Of a stretch of 64,000 nt of DNA, positions 17,222 through 24,867 are shown piece after piece; position 1 is the stretch's first letter; each line of letters starts with the position of its first letter. A program made the translations under genes and the position numbers. The DNA is from Flavobacterium psychrophilum (GTDB lineage Bacteria > Bacteroidota > Bacteroidia > Flavobacteriales > Flavobacteriaceae). Where the stretch lies: the NCBI GenBank assembly GCA_945874225.1, contig CAMCFT010000008.1, forward strand, positions 1-64,000, read 5' to 3'. Under the pieces are notes generated by a model that made no database searches, was not told the DNA's origin, and worked only from the letters and a program-made list of their open reading frames with translations.

Positions 17222-17506
17222 ATGGATATGGAAAAAATAATAAAAGAAAATCTAGGCACAATCGTTGATGTGCGAACATATGGAGAATTTATAGGCGGCA
17301 ATGTAGCCGATTCCATCAATATTCCCCTGAATGAAATCCCGGAAAGAATTGAAGAATTAAAAGCATTAAAAGCACCATTAATATTGTGTTGCGCATCAGG
17401 TGGAAGAAGTGGTCAGGCGCATCATTTCCTATCACAAAATGGCATCGAATGTTATAATGGAGGTTCATGGCTAAACGTAAATTATTATAAATCTTTAAGC
17501 AAATAA
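17222..17506 (+). CDS. Rhodanese-like domain protein
   Basis: A 94-aa single rhodanese domain. The opening IVDVRTYGEFIGGNVADSINIPL is the family signature, and the active-site loop CCASGGRSGQ (about 59-68) holds the catalytic cysteine. It may carry sulfur or act as a persulfide carrier. It is followed 7 bp later by a second rhodanese. The 94-aa length is that of stand-alone, GlpE-like or PspE-like proteins. Cytosolic, no signal peptide seen. Confidence 0.88.
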   Translation: MDMEKIIKENLGTIVDVRTYGEFIGGNVADSINIPLNEIPERIEELKALKAPLILCCASGGRSGQAHHFLSQNGIECYNGGSWLNVNYYKSLSK

Positions 17507-17513
17507 TTAAAAA

Positions 17514-17828
17514 ATGATTAACACATTAAAAAAATTATTCGGAATTGGACCAGGAGTAAACTATGCTGAATTGGTAAAAAATGGAGCTATTATTTTGGAC
17601 GTTCGTTCCAAAGCCGAATTTGCTGGTGGTCACATAAAAGGTTCAGTCAATATTTCAGTTGATACTTTAAGAAACAACTTGACTAAACTGAAAGATAAAA
17701 ACAAACCCGTAATTACTTGTTGTGCTTCAGGAATGAGAAGCGCATCTGCAAAAGGAATTTTAACGGCTAATGGTTTCACTCAGGTTTACAATGGCGGAGG
17801 CTGGTACAGTCTTCAAAGCAAAATATAA
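17514..17828 (+). CDS. Rhodanese-like domain protein (second copy)
   Basis: A 104-aa rhodanese domain with ILDVRSKAEFAGGHIKGSVNI and the active-site loop CCASGMRSASA (about 70-80). It is a paralogue of the upstream gene. The stop overlaps the start of the next gene by one base (TAATG). Two adjacent rhodaneses and a small membrane protein form a compact sulfur-handling operon. Confidence 0.88.
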   Translation: MINTLKKLFGIGPGVNYAELVKNGAIILDVRSKAEFAGGHIKGSVNISVDTLRNNLTKLKDKNKPVITCCASGMRSASAKGILTANGFTQVYNGGGWYSLQSKI

Positions 17829-18070
17829 TGAATAAAGAAACCTTATTAACCGGTTGGAATTTTATGCGTTTTCTACGTTTGGGATTGGGAATTTATATCG
17901 CCGTCCAAGCTGTTGAAACCCATAGCGTCTTATCAGGAATTGTATCTGTATTTTTTCTATTTCAGGCAATTACAAATACAGGTTGTTGCGGAGCAAATGG
18001 TTGTGCCGTGCCAATAAAGAAAAGTAATTCTGATACAATTGAAGAAGTAGAATACGAAGAAATTAAATAA
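17828..18070 (+). CDS. Small DUF2892-like membrane protein
   Basis: An 80-aa protein with one or two membrane helices (about 12-55). The GCCGANGC motif near residue 57 recalls the C-terminal membrane region of YgaP-like rhodaneses and DUF2892 proteins. Here it may serve as the membrane partner of the two upstream rhodaneses, as a split version of a fused protein. That is an inference from order and overlap. Confidence 0.72.
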   Translation: MNKETLLTGWNFMRFLRLGLGIYIAVQAVETHSVLSGIVSVFFLFQAITNTGCCGANGCAVPIKKSNSDTIEEVEYEEIK

Positions 18071-18129
18071 GAAAATACTGCCTTCGAAAAGGCAAAAAGA
18101 TAGTTTTTAAATGTCCTATTTACCATTGG

Positions 18130-18159
18130 AAAAGTCCTGAATTTTTAGGACTTTTTTTA
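18130..18159 (+). terminator. Rho-independent terminator after the rhodanese operon
   Basis: AAAAGTCCTGA paired with TTAGGACTTTT, followed by a T run. Confidence 0.75.
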
Positions 18160-18194
18160 TGCTCATAAATCATAATAACTATTCTAAAAATCAT

Positions 18195-18225
18195 TTGTCT
18201 TAAGGCAAAATAAAAATTACATTTG
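18195..18225 (+). promoter_or_regulatory. Promoter of the split transketolase operon
   Basis: TTG at 18195-18197 and TACATTTG at 18218-18225, spaced by 20 bases, match the Bacteroidota consensus. The box is 26 bp upstream of the ATG. Confidence 0.6.
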
Positions 18226-18250
18226 CAGCAGTTTAACTTTTACACATAAA

Positions 18251-19102
18251 ATGAAGCCTAACACACAACAATTAAACGATTTAACTATCCAAGTCAGAAG
18301 AGATATTCTTCGTATGGTTCACGCTGTCAATTCAGGTCATCCCGGAGGTTCTCTTGGTTGCACCGAATTTATGGTCAGCTTGTACCAAAACATAATGGAC
18401 AGAAAACCAGGTTTTGATATGGACGGAATTGGTGAAGATTTATTCTTCCTATCTAATGGTCATATTTCTCCCCTATTCTACAGCGTATTAGCAAGAACTG
18501 GTTATTTTCCGGTATCGGAATTAGCAACTTTCCGTCTAATCAATTCAAGATTACAAGGCCACCCAACAACTCATGACGGTTTACCAGGTGTGAGAATTGC
18601 TTCGGGTTCTTTGGGACAAGGATTATCAGTTGCTATTGGTGCTGCTCAAGCCAAAAAGTTGAACAAAGACAGCCATTTGGTTTACACTTTGCACGGTGAT
18701 GGCGAATTGCAGGAAGGTCAAAACTGGGAAGCCATAATGTATGCTTCTGCCAAAAAAGTGGATAATCTGATTGCAACAATAGATGTAAACGGAAAACAAA
18801 TTGACGGAACAACGGACGAAGTTTTGGCAATGGGAAGTATTCGTGCCAAATTCGAAGCATTCGATTGGGATGTTTTAGAAATTGCAAAAGGAAACGACAT
18901 TGAGGCAATTATCGCCGGATTGACTGACGCAAAATCAAGAACCGGAAAAGGAAAACCTGTTTGTGTTTTATTGCATACTGAAATGGGTAACGGAGTAGAT
19001 TTTATGATGTACAGTCACGCTTGGCACGGTAAAGCGCCAAATGATGCCCAACTCGAAAATGCTTTGGGTCAAAACTATACTGAAGGCGAAAGCGATTACT
19101 AG
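18251..19102 (+). CDS. Transketolase, N-terminal (TPP-binding) subunit
   Basis: A 283-aa protein equal to the first half of transketolase. HPGGSLGCTEFM near residue 33, and GDGELQEGQNWEA near residue 141, form the thiamine diphosphate/metal site. It works with the 19164 product in the pentose phosphate pathway. Split transketolase is known in Bacteroidota and archaea. The two frames have separate start codons, 61 bp apart, and the gap carries three copies of GTGTTCAGT. Confidence 0.92.
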   Translation: MKPNTQQLNDLTIQVRRDILRMVHAVNSGHPGGSLGCTEFMVSLYQNIMDRKPGFDMDGIGEDLFFLSNGHISPLFYSVLARTGYFPVSELATFRLINSRLQGHPTTHDGLPGVRIASGSLGQGLSVAIGAAQAKKLNKDSHLVYTLHGDGELQEGQNWEAIMYASAKKVDNLIATIDVNGKQIDGTTDEVLAMGSIRAKFEAFDWDVLEIAKGNDIEAIIAGLTDAKSRTGKGKPVCVLLHTEMGNGVDFMMYSHAWHGKAPNDAQLENALGQNYTEGESDY

Positions 19103-19163
19103 AAAGTGTTCAGTGTTCAGTAATAAGTGTTCAGTGGAATACTGCTAAAAATCTAAAAGAAAA

Positions 19164-20117
19164 ATGAAAAAATATATAAATACAGGAAGTAAAGATACTC
19201 GTTCCGGTTTTGGAGTGGGAATGACTGAATTAGGTCAAAAAAATGAAAAAGTGGTGGCACTTTGTGCTGATTTAATTGGTTCGTTAAAATTTGACGATTT
19301 CAAGAAAAATCATCCAGAACGTTTTTTCCAAATTGGGATTGCTGAAGCCAATATGATTGGAATTGCAGCGGGATTAACCATTGGCGGAAAAATTCCTTTT
19401 ACGGGAACTTTCGCTAACTTTTCTACAGGAAGAGTTTACGATCAAATCCGTCAATCAGTGGCGTATTCTGATAAAAATGTAAAAATTTGTGCCTCTCACG
19501 CTGGGTTAACTTTGGGTGAAGATGGAGCAACACACCAAATATTAGAAGACATTGGATTAATGAAAATGTTGCCTGGTATGACTGTAATCAATACTTGCGA
19601 CCACAATCAGACAAAAGCGGCGACAATAGCCTTAGCAGATCATCACGGCCCTGCTTATTTGCGTTTTGGCCGTCCGGTTGTACCAAATTTTATGCCTGCT
19701 GACGAACCTTTCGTTATTGGAAAAGCAATTATGCTAAACGAAGGAACGGATGTAACGATTATTGCTACAGGACATTTAGTTTGGGAAGCACTTGTTGCTG
19801 CCGAAGCTTTGGAAGCAAAAGGAATTTCTGCCGAAGTAATCAATATTCACACGATAAAACCATTGGACGAAGAAGCCATTTTGAAATCATTGGCAAAAAC
19901 TAAATGTGTAGTTACTGCCGAAGAACATAATATTTTGGGTGGCCTTGGCGAAAGCGTTGCCAGAGTTTTGGCTTTGAATAATCCATCTCCACAAGAGTTT
20001 GTTGCTGTTCAGGATAGTTTTGGCGAAAGCGGAACTCCAGAGCAATTAATGGAGAAATACAAGTTGAACAATCAAGCGATTGTTGCCGCTGTAGAAAAAG
20101 TGATTAGGAGAAAATAA
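19164..20117 (+). CDS. Transketolase, C-terminal (pyrimidine-binding) subunit
   Basis: A 317-aa protein equal to the second half of transketolase: a pyrimidine-binding domain (about 10-170, with FFQIGIAEANMIGIAAGL and ASHAGLTLGEDGATHQ) and a C-terminal swivel domain (about 190-310). It supplies the catalytic glutamate (GIAEANM) that activates TPP bound by the partner subunit. Same operon as the N-terminal subunit. Confidence 0.92.
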   Translation: MKKYINTGSKDTRSGFGVGMTELGQKNEKVVALCADLIGSLKFDDFKKNHPERFFQIGIAEANMIGIAAGLTIGGKIPFTGTFANFSTGRVYDQIRQSVAYSDKNVKICASHAGLTLGEDGATHQILEDIGLMKMLPGMTVINTCDHNQTKAATIALADHHGPAYLRFGRPVVPNFMPADEPFVIGKAIMLNEGTDVTIIATGHLVWEALVAAEALEAKGISAEVINIHTIKPLDEEAILKSLAKTKCVVTAEEHNILGGLGESVARVLALNNPSPQEFVAVQDSFGESGTPEQLMEKYKLNNQAIVAAVEKVIRRK

Positions 20118-20132
20118 AGTTCAGCTTTGACA

Positions 20133-20169
20133 TTAACTTTGACAAAGTTTAAAACTTTGTCAAAGTTAA
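20133..20169. repeat. Perfect 18-bp palindrome AACTTTGACAAAG type
   Basis: TTAACTTTGACAAAGTTT is followed by one base and then its exact inverse. Each arm itself contains the smaller palindrome ACTTTGACAAAGT. The hairpin lies between the transketolase stop and the terminator, so it adds to 3' mRNA structure. It does not end in a T run, so it is not a classical terminator. Confidence 0.75.
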
Positions 20170-20180
20170 GTTCGTAATCA

Positions 20181-20218
20181 AAAAAATCCCGTTTCAAAGT
20201 ATTGAAACGGGATTTTTT
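20181..20218. terminator. Bidirectional rho-independent terminator
   Basis: AAAAAATCCCGTTTCAA paired with TTGAAACGGGATTTTTT, loop AGTAT region, between two convergent genes. Confidence 0.85.
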
Positions 20219-20237
20219 ATGTCTATTATTTTACAAT

Positions 20238-21209
20238 TTAGGGATGACAAGTAGCGTCCAAATAATTTTTATTACCTGAAGTACAAGTCGGAATATCTGC
20301 AAATGGATAAGGCAAACCAGTCGCTAGATTATTGATTTCTAATTTTGTTGTATAATTATCTCCATCATCGTCAACATCAAGAAAATTAGGAACTTCATCT
20401 TTATCAGTATCATCAGGATTTGGAACACCTGTCTCCAAAATTCGCACATAACCATCTCCATTTAAATCTTCTAGATAAGATGGAATACCATCATAATCCT
20501 GATCTAATCTTTCTAACTCATACAATTTAAAACTAAACACTAAAGGTGAATAGGCAGGTATTGAACCTGAACTAGTATTATAATAACCTAATCCTGAAGG
20601 AAGAAACATCACGCCTGCACCAAAATCGTTGTGGGTAATTGTTCCGTCTGCATTTGAAGTATAAGTTCCTGTTTTAAAAATTGGAAAAGTTTCACTCCAT
20701 CCTGATATTGTAGTAAACAAACTTAACATATACTGAGGATATATTACTTCTTCAAATTTTGTGGCAGTAAGTGTTGAAACAGTAGTAGATGTAGCAACTG
20801 TACGTGCTAAGTAATCCCCTCTATAAGATGCCATTACTCCATCAACATTACTAGGAGAATCTCCTACTCCGGGTCTTAAAACTAAATAATACAAAATATA
20901 GGTTATATTGTTTTGAATTACCTCTTTAGTCAAAAGTTTAGGATAAGTGTCGGCATCTTTATAAGACATAATAGAAGGTTGCGCGGCATCAATTTTTGTA
21001 ATCGTTACATTCTGATCATCAACGAAACCCGGATGATTGATAACCGTTATATAATTAGTATTTAAATATTCTTCAATATCAACAATTTCAACATCATATT
21101 GTACTTTATAATCTCGTGGTGGCTCATAGGTAGCCGTGTCATCCTTTGAACATGAAAATAAAGAGACTGTTGTAATTAATAGAATAAAATAAAACTTAAA
21201 TTTGTTCAT
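20238..21209 (-). CDS. FKBP-like lipoprotein with calcium-binding repeats
   Basis: A 323-aa lipoprotein (lipobox FSCS near residue 20). The middle (about 90-230) resembles the degenerate FKBP-type isomerase domain of Flavobacteriia lipoproteins. The C-terminal 90 residues hold thrombospondin type 3-like Asp-rich repeats, such as DQDYDGIPSYLEDLNGDG and DVDDDGDNY, probably binding calcium. It is single and divergent from the S4 gene at 21288. Isomerase activity is uncertain. Confidence 0.72.
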   Translation of the reverse strand: MNKFKFYFILLITTVSLFSCSKDDTATYEPPRDYKVQYDVEIVDIEEYLNTNYITVINHPGFVDDQNVTITKIDAAQPSIMSYKDADTYPKLLTKEVIQNNITYILYYLVLRPGVGDSPSNVDGVMASYRGDYLARTVATSTTVSTLTATKFEEVIYPQYMLSLFTTISGWSETFPIFKTGTYTSNADGTITHNDFGAGVMFLPSGLGYYNTSSGSIPAYSPLVFSFKLYELERLDQDYDGIPSYLEDLNGDGYVRILETGVPNPDDTDKDEVPNFLDVDDDGDNYTTKLEINNLATGLPYPFADIPTCTSGNKNYLDATCHP

Positions 21210-21287
21210 TATTGCTGATTTTTAAGTGCGCAAGATACAATTTTGATTTATTTTTGTAAACAATTTAACTTCGATTTTGGAAAATTT

Positions 21288-21686
21288 ATGAGAATAGACA
21301 AATATTTATGGTGTGTGCGATATTATAAGACCCGAAATATGGTTACCGAGGCCTGTAAAAAAAATCATGTCACTGTAAATGGTCTGGTTGCCAAACCATC
21401 TAAAGAGGTTTTCCCAACTGATAAAATCACTTTTAGAAAAGACCAAATCACACAAATTATCACCGTTTTGGACATTCCGGATAATCGTGTGGGAGCCAAA
21501 CTAGTTGATATTTATCGAAAAAATGAAACTCCGGCAGAAGTCTATGAACATTTAGAATTACTGAAATTATCGAAGGAGCATTATCGAAAAAACGGGACAG
21601 GAAGGCCTACCAAAAAAGACAGACGTGATATTGATGGGTTTATCCCCTCCACAACCCTGCCCGAAGGGAAGGGAGACGAGTCTTGA
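21288..21686 (+). CDS. RNA-binding S4 domain protein (Hsp15-like)
   Basis: 132 aa from the ATG at 21288 (MRIDKYLWCVRYYKTRN); an earlier start would overlap the divergent promoter region. The S4 domain fills residues 1-60, followed by a lysine-rich tail with HYRKNGTGRPTKKDRRD. E. coli Hsp15 rescues stalled 50S-peptidyl-tRNA. The last dozen residues (STTLPEGKGDES) come from a GC-rich repeat that has entered the 3' end, so the natural stop may have been earlier. Confidence 0.83.
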   Translation: MRIDKYLWCVRYYKTRNMVTEACKKNHVTVNGLVAKPSKEVFPTDKITFRKDQITQIITVLDIPDNRVGAKLVDIYRKNETPAEVYEHLELLKLSKEHYRKNGTGRPTKKDRRDIDGFIPSTTLPEGKGDES

Positions 21687-21790
21687 TGATGATAGACGAT
21701 TTATAGGAAGATGAGTCTTGACAATAATATAAGATTATAATAAAAACAAAATAATTAAACAAAATCTCTAACATCCTTTACCAGACATGA

Positions 21791-21820
21791 CACCCTCTCC
21801 TTTAGAGGGCTGGGGTGAGG
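21791..21820. repeat. GC-rich intergenic repeat (CCCTCTCCTTTAGAGGG type)
   Basis: CCCTCTCCTTTAGAGGG followed by CTGGGGTGAGG. An inverted relative, CCTCACCCCGACCCTCTCC, occurs at 59456-59474, and a looser relative lies at 21648-21676 inside the S4 gene. This one ends 16 bp before the next gene, so its GAGG may serve as a ribosome binding site. Confidence 0.65.
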
Positions 21821-21836
21821 AACTAAAAATATACCA

Positions 21837-22337
21837 ATGAGCAAGAATATCATCTTATCGAATCAGGAAATTGAGCATACCATAAAAAGAATTGCTTACC
21901 AAATCTATGAAACATTTGTAGATGAAGAAGAAATTGTCATCGCAGGAATTGCTTCCAATGGATTTACTTTTGCAAAAAAAATTGCGGATGCTTTAAATAA
22001 AATTTCAACTCTAAAAGTTTCACTTTGCGAAGTTCAAATCAACAAACAAAATCCCAAATTACCAATAAACACTTCTTTAACAAAAGAAGAATACGCCAAT
22101 AAAGGGTTGGTTCTTGTAGATGATGTGCTAAATTCCGGAACCACCCTGATTTATGCCGTGAGACATTTTCTAGACGTGCCTTTAAAGAAATTCAAGACAG
22201 CAGTACTTGTTGATAGAAATCATAAAAAATACCCTGTAAAAGCTGATTTTAAAGGAATTTCGCTTTCCACCTCTTCACTGGAACATGTGCAAGTTGTTTT
22301 TGATGAAAACGGGGATAATTATGCGTATTTAAGCTAA
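21837..22337 (+). CDS. Phosphoribosyltransferase (PyrR-like)
   Basis: A 166-aa type I phosphoribosyltransferase. The PRPP loop LVLVDDVLNSGTTL (about 92-105) is clear. Flanking features (FVDEEEIVIAG near the start, VLVDRNHKKYPVKADF later) are close to the PyrR family, which binds pyr mRNA in Firmicutes; here it may be a uracil-type enzyme. Its last codons overlap the convergent aroK by 9 bp. Confidence 0.83.
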   Translation: MSKNIILSNQEIEHTIKRIAYQIYETFVDEEEIVIAGIASNGFTFAKKIADALNKISTLKVSLCEVQINKQNPKLPINTSLTKEEYANKGLVLVDDVLNSGTTLIYAVRHFLDVPLKKFKTAVLVDRNHKKYPVKADFKGISLSTSSLEHVQVVFDENGDNYAYLS

Positions 22338-22847
22338 AATAGCTAGAATATCCTGGGTAGTTTCGTCCTTCGTTCTACCATCAATACTTAGCTTATATTG
22401 CGCTTGGTTGTAATAAAAACTTCTGTCAAAAAGGTGCTTGGCAATAAATTCCTTCATTTCGTCATCGCTTTTATCAGCAATGAGTGGGCGTTTGCTTTTA
22501 TTGGAAACCAATCTTTCAAATAAAGTATCAACCGAAGCTTTTAAATAGATAGATAAAATATTTGCACCTTTCAAAAGTTCATGATTATTGGCATAACATG
22601 GAGTTCCGCCTCCCAAACCTATAATTAAATTTTCGGGAGCATTCAATAATTCAATAAAAACTTCTCGTTCCAGCTTCCTGAAATAAATCTCACCTCGCTG
22701 TTCAAAAATTTCATTTATAGACAAGTTTGTTCGCTCCTCGATACTTTTATCCAAATCTACGTAAGGAATATTGGTGATATTTGACAATCTAATAGCAATT
22801 GTAGACTTACCGCAACCCATATAACCTAATAAAATAATTTTTCTCAT
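22329..22847 (-). CDS. aroK: Shikimate kinase
   Basis: A 172-aa P-loop kinase that phosphorylates shikimate in aromatic amino acid synthesis. Walker A is LGYMGCGKST (7-16). IIGLGGGTPCY near residue 75 is the shikimate-binding GGG loop, and SKRPL near residue 117 holds the lid arginine. Cytosolic, single gene, convergent with the phosphoribosyltransferase. Confidence 0.93.
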   Translation of the reverse strand: MRKIILLGYMGCGKSTIAIRLSNITNIPYVDLDKSIEERTNLSINEIFEQRGEIYFRKLEREVFIELLNAPENLIIGLGGGTPCYANNHELLKGANILSIYLKASVDTLFERLVSNKSKRPLIADKSDDEMKEFIAKHLFDRSFYYNQAQYKLSIDGRTKDETTQDILAILA

Positions 22848-22919
22848 TTGAATAAAACCTTATATACTAAGGCATTAAGTACTATTGTTTAAAAAAGACA
22901 AATTTATAATAAAATAGCT

Positions 22920-22950
22920 TTGAAAAATTAAAAATAAGACCTTATATTTG
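22920..22950 (+). promoter_or_regulatory. Promoter of the tRNA-Lys/Leu cluster
   Basis: TTG at 22920-22922 and TATATTTG at 22943-22950, 20 bases apart, just 23 bp ahead of the first tRNA. Confidence 0.6.
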
Positions 22951-22973
22951 CACCCGCATTCAAGAAACGAAAT

Positions 22974-23046
22974 GACTCGATAGCTCAGTTGGTAGAGCAC
23001 ATCACTTTTAATGATGGGGTCCTGGGTTCGAGCCCCAGTCGGGTCA
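22974..23046 (+). tRNA. tRNA-Lys (anticodon TTT), copy 1
   Basis: Full cloverleaf with acceptor GACTCGA/TCGGGTC, anticodon stem CATCA/TGATG, loop CTTTTAA and T arm GGTTCGAGCC. CCA not encoded. Identical to the copy at 23084. Confidence 0.95.
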
Positions 23047-23083
23047 CAAATTTGTGATTTTCACATCCGTTTTTTGAATCAAT

Positions 23084-23156
23084 GACTCGATAGCTCAGTT
23101 GGTAGAGCACATCACTTTTAATGATGGGGTCCTGGGTTCGAGCCCCAGTCGGGTCA
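23084..23156 (+). tRNA. tRNA-Lys (anticodon TTT), copy 2
   Basis: Same 73 bases as copy 1, 37 bp downstream of it. Tandem duplication within one transcript. Confidence 0.95.
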
Positions 23157-23198
23157 CAATATAATGCGCATACGTTAAAAGAATCTTGATAGTCTGAA

Positions 23199-23271
23199 GA
23201 CTTGATAGCTCAGTTGGTAGAGCACATCACTCTTAATGTTGGGGTCCTGGGTTCGAGCCCCAGTCGAGTCA
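23199..23271 (+). tRNA. tRNA-Lys (anticodon CTT), diverged copy 3
   Basis: This is a third tandem copy in which the loop reads CTCTTAA, giving anticodon CTT. The acceptor stem is altered in compensating fashion (GACTTGA/TCGAGTC). The anticodon stem CATCA/TGTTG has one T-T mismatch, so it looks like a recent derivative of the TTT gene. It would read AAG codons. Confidence 0.88.
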
Positions 23272-23275
23272 CAAA

Positions 23276-23317
23276 AAATAGAGACGTTCGCATAGGCTAA
23301 CGTCTCTATTTTTTTTT
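23276..23317 (+). terminator. Hairpin terminator between tRNA-Lys and tRNA-Leu
   Basis: AATAGAGACGT paired with ACGTCTCTATT, loop TCGCATAGGCTA, followed by T7-9. Confidence 0.8.
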
Positions 23318-23318
23318 A

Positions 23319-23401
23319 GGCCACGTGGAGAAACGGTAGACTTGCCAGCTTGAGGGGCTGGTGCTCGCAAGGGCGTGCGGGTTCAAATCCCGCCGTGGTC
23401 A
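23319..23401 (+). tRNA. tRNA-Leu (anticodon GAG)
   Basis: An 83-nt class II tRNA with acceptor GGCCACG/CGTGGTC, anticodon stem CCAGC/GCTGG, loop TTGAGGG, a long variable arm and T arm GGGTTCAAATCC. It begins two bases after the upstream terminator's T run, so it may rely on its own promoter or on read-through. Confidence 0.92.
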
Positions 23402-23416
23402 CTTTTAGAACAAAAA

Positions 23417-23458
23417 TAAAATCCTAACTACTTTATTTATAAGTGATTAGGATTTTTT
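23417..23458 (+). terminator. Terminator after tRNA-Leu
   Basis: AAAATCCTAA paired with TTAGGATTTT, then T. The rest of 23459-23754 is AT-rich, with no gene seen. Confidence 0.6.
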
Positions 23459-23754
23459 AGTTTTAAATCTGTATTATTTCTGGATTTTAACTTTTACTTG
23501 CTTAATTTTCTTTGACTTTCTAGTATAATTTTCATGAAAATTTTCGTTTTTTATAAATTCTTAGCTTGGATAAATCAAGTTATTTTTCCTAAATAAATAA
23601 TCAAAACAAATTAAGAAAAACTTATATTTATTTTGAATGAATAATAATAAACTAATTATAAGCGAGTTATATTGATATAAAAGATAAATAAATTTGAATA
23701 TTAATTACAAATGTGTAATTTAGCTCCCCCAATATCAAAAATTTTAGCATAAAT

Positions 23755-24084
23755 ATGAAAAAAATCGAAATGACATTTAGAAAGAATTTATCGGTATTTT
23801 TTATTTTTTCATTTATAGTATTGGGTATTTGCAATGCAAATTCACAAACCGTTTTTTACGATTCTATCAGCAAGCAAAAATATGCATTGATTGATGTTCG
23901 TAAAACTTATGAAAGAGTCATAGACAAAGGCTACGATTCTATTGAAATGTTTGAATACTTAGGAAATTATTATTATGAAAGTAAAGATTTTGAAAAATCT
24001 AAACTATACTTCGATATCTTATTCAAAAAATACAAATTGTCTCAGATTTCTCCAAAAAGTATAGCGTTATATAAAACTCTATAA
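23755..24084 (+). CDS. Truncated N-terminal part of an OmpA/PorE-type protein (TPR-like)
   Basis: A 109-aa exported protein with a hydrophobic signal region (FFIFSFIVLGICNANSQ). Residues 35-90, with ALIDVRKTYERVIDKGYDS, FEYLGNYYYESKDFEKSK and YFDILF, look like the start of the large OmpA-family proteins of Flavobacteriia, in which TPR-like repeats precede a WD/PD40 and OmpA domain. The frame stops right after the first repeat. I find no continuation in the 90 bp before the convergent TPR gene. It is either a gene relic or a small free-standing TPR protein. Confidence 0.55.
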   Translation: MKKIEMTFRKNLSVFFIFSFIVLGICNANSQTVFYDSISKQKYALIDVRKTYERVIDKGYDSIEMFEYLGNYYYESKDFEKSKLYFDILFKKYKLSQISPKSIALYKTL

Positions 24085-24144
24085 TACTAGTAAAATCCTA
24101 AAGACTACTTCAATATTTGATAATTCTAACGATTAAAATAAACA

Positions 24145-24176
24145 AAAAGAGCAACTATTGAAGTTGCTCTTTTTTA
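24145..24176. terminator. Bidirectional terminator
   Basis: AAAAAGAGCAACT / AGTTGCTCTTTTT with loop ATTGA, between convergent genes; the minus-strand gene stop is at its edge. Confidence 0.75.
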
Positions 24177-24599
24177 TTCACAATATTTTTGAATCATTTT
24201 GGAAGCTGACTTTTCTCCTAGTTCTTCGGCTTTATTTAAATCTTGACAACCACTTTCCTTTTGCCCTATAACCACCTCAACCAAGCCTCTATTATAATAA
24301 GCTGCTGAAAAATTGTTGTTTATTTCAATAGCTTTGGTATATTCAGCTATTGCTTCCTCATACTTTTTTAACAATACTAAATTGTTGCCATTTTTAAGAC
24401 ATAAATCAGCTTTTGTATTATCAGATTCAATTGTTTTTAATCGCTCTTTAAAATCATTGGCACTGTCATTCCCTATTTGGGGGTTATAGTATAATTGACT
24501 CTCATTTACTGTTCGAGTCTTATTTTGCTCTTGATTAGATTGAGAATAACTATTTAAGATTGAGAAAATAACAAACATTAAAATAAATTTATTTTTCAT
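24174..24599 (-). CDS. Exported TPR-repeat protein
   Basis: A 141-aa protein with a signal peptide (FVIFSILNSYSQ). TPR motifs occupy about residues 65-135: NGNNLVLLKKYEEAIAEYTK and AAYYNRGLVEVVIGQKESG are typical A/B helices. Two cysteines near the C-terminus (SGCQDL and QKYC) could form a disulfide, as in SEL1-like repeats. Partners unknown; single gene. Confidence 0.75.
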   Translation of the reverse strand: MKNKFILMFVIFSILNSYSQSNQEQNKTRTVNESQLYYNPQIGNDSANDFKERLKTIESDNTKADLCLKNGNNLVLLKKYEEAIAEYTKAIEINNNFSAAYYNRGLVEVVIGQKESGCQDLNKAEELGEKSASKMIQKYCE

Positions 24600-24792
24600 A
24601 TTTTTAATTGAATTAAGTTATAAAGCCATCTTTTATTTAATCGTACCAAAAAAACCTCAATCTATTTATAGGCAATAGTCTAGCTATAATATTAGTTTAA
24701 ATTTATTACGCAATTACCATACCACATTCTTTTTCCAGGTTTATATATTAACCTCCAAAAAAAACGATACCAAGTTAAGGATTAGAATATAA

Positions 24793-24823
24793 AAAATGCC
24801 TCAATAACACTATTGAGGCATTC
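24793..24823. terminator. Terminator-like hairpin beyond the DUF4252 gene
   Basis: AATGCCTCAATA paired with TATTGAGGCATT, loop ACAC, lying 45 bp after the DUF4252 stop on the minus strand. The 24600-24792 stretch shows no other feature. Confidence 0.65.
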
Positions 24824-24867
24824 CTATTTGAACTAATAATCTTGCAATTCTGAATTAATTTATTTTA

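Noticed and set aside
18251..20117. Split transketolase as a frameshifted pseudogene
   Set aside because: Both halves have their own start codon, full domains and a 61-bp gap, and split transketolases are known in this group.
22974..23271. tRNA-Lys repeats as a CRISPR-like array
   Set aside because: Each unit folds as a complete tRNA; spacers are not of uniform length, and no cas genes are near.
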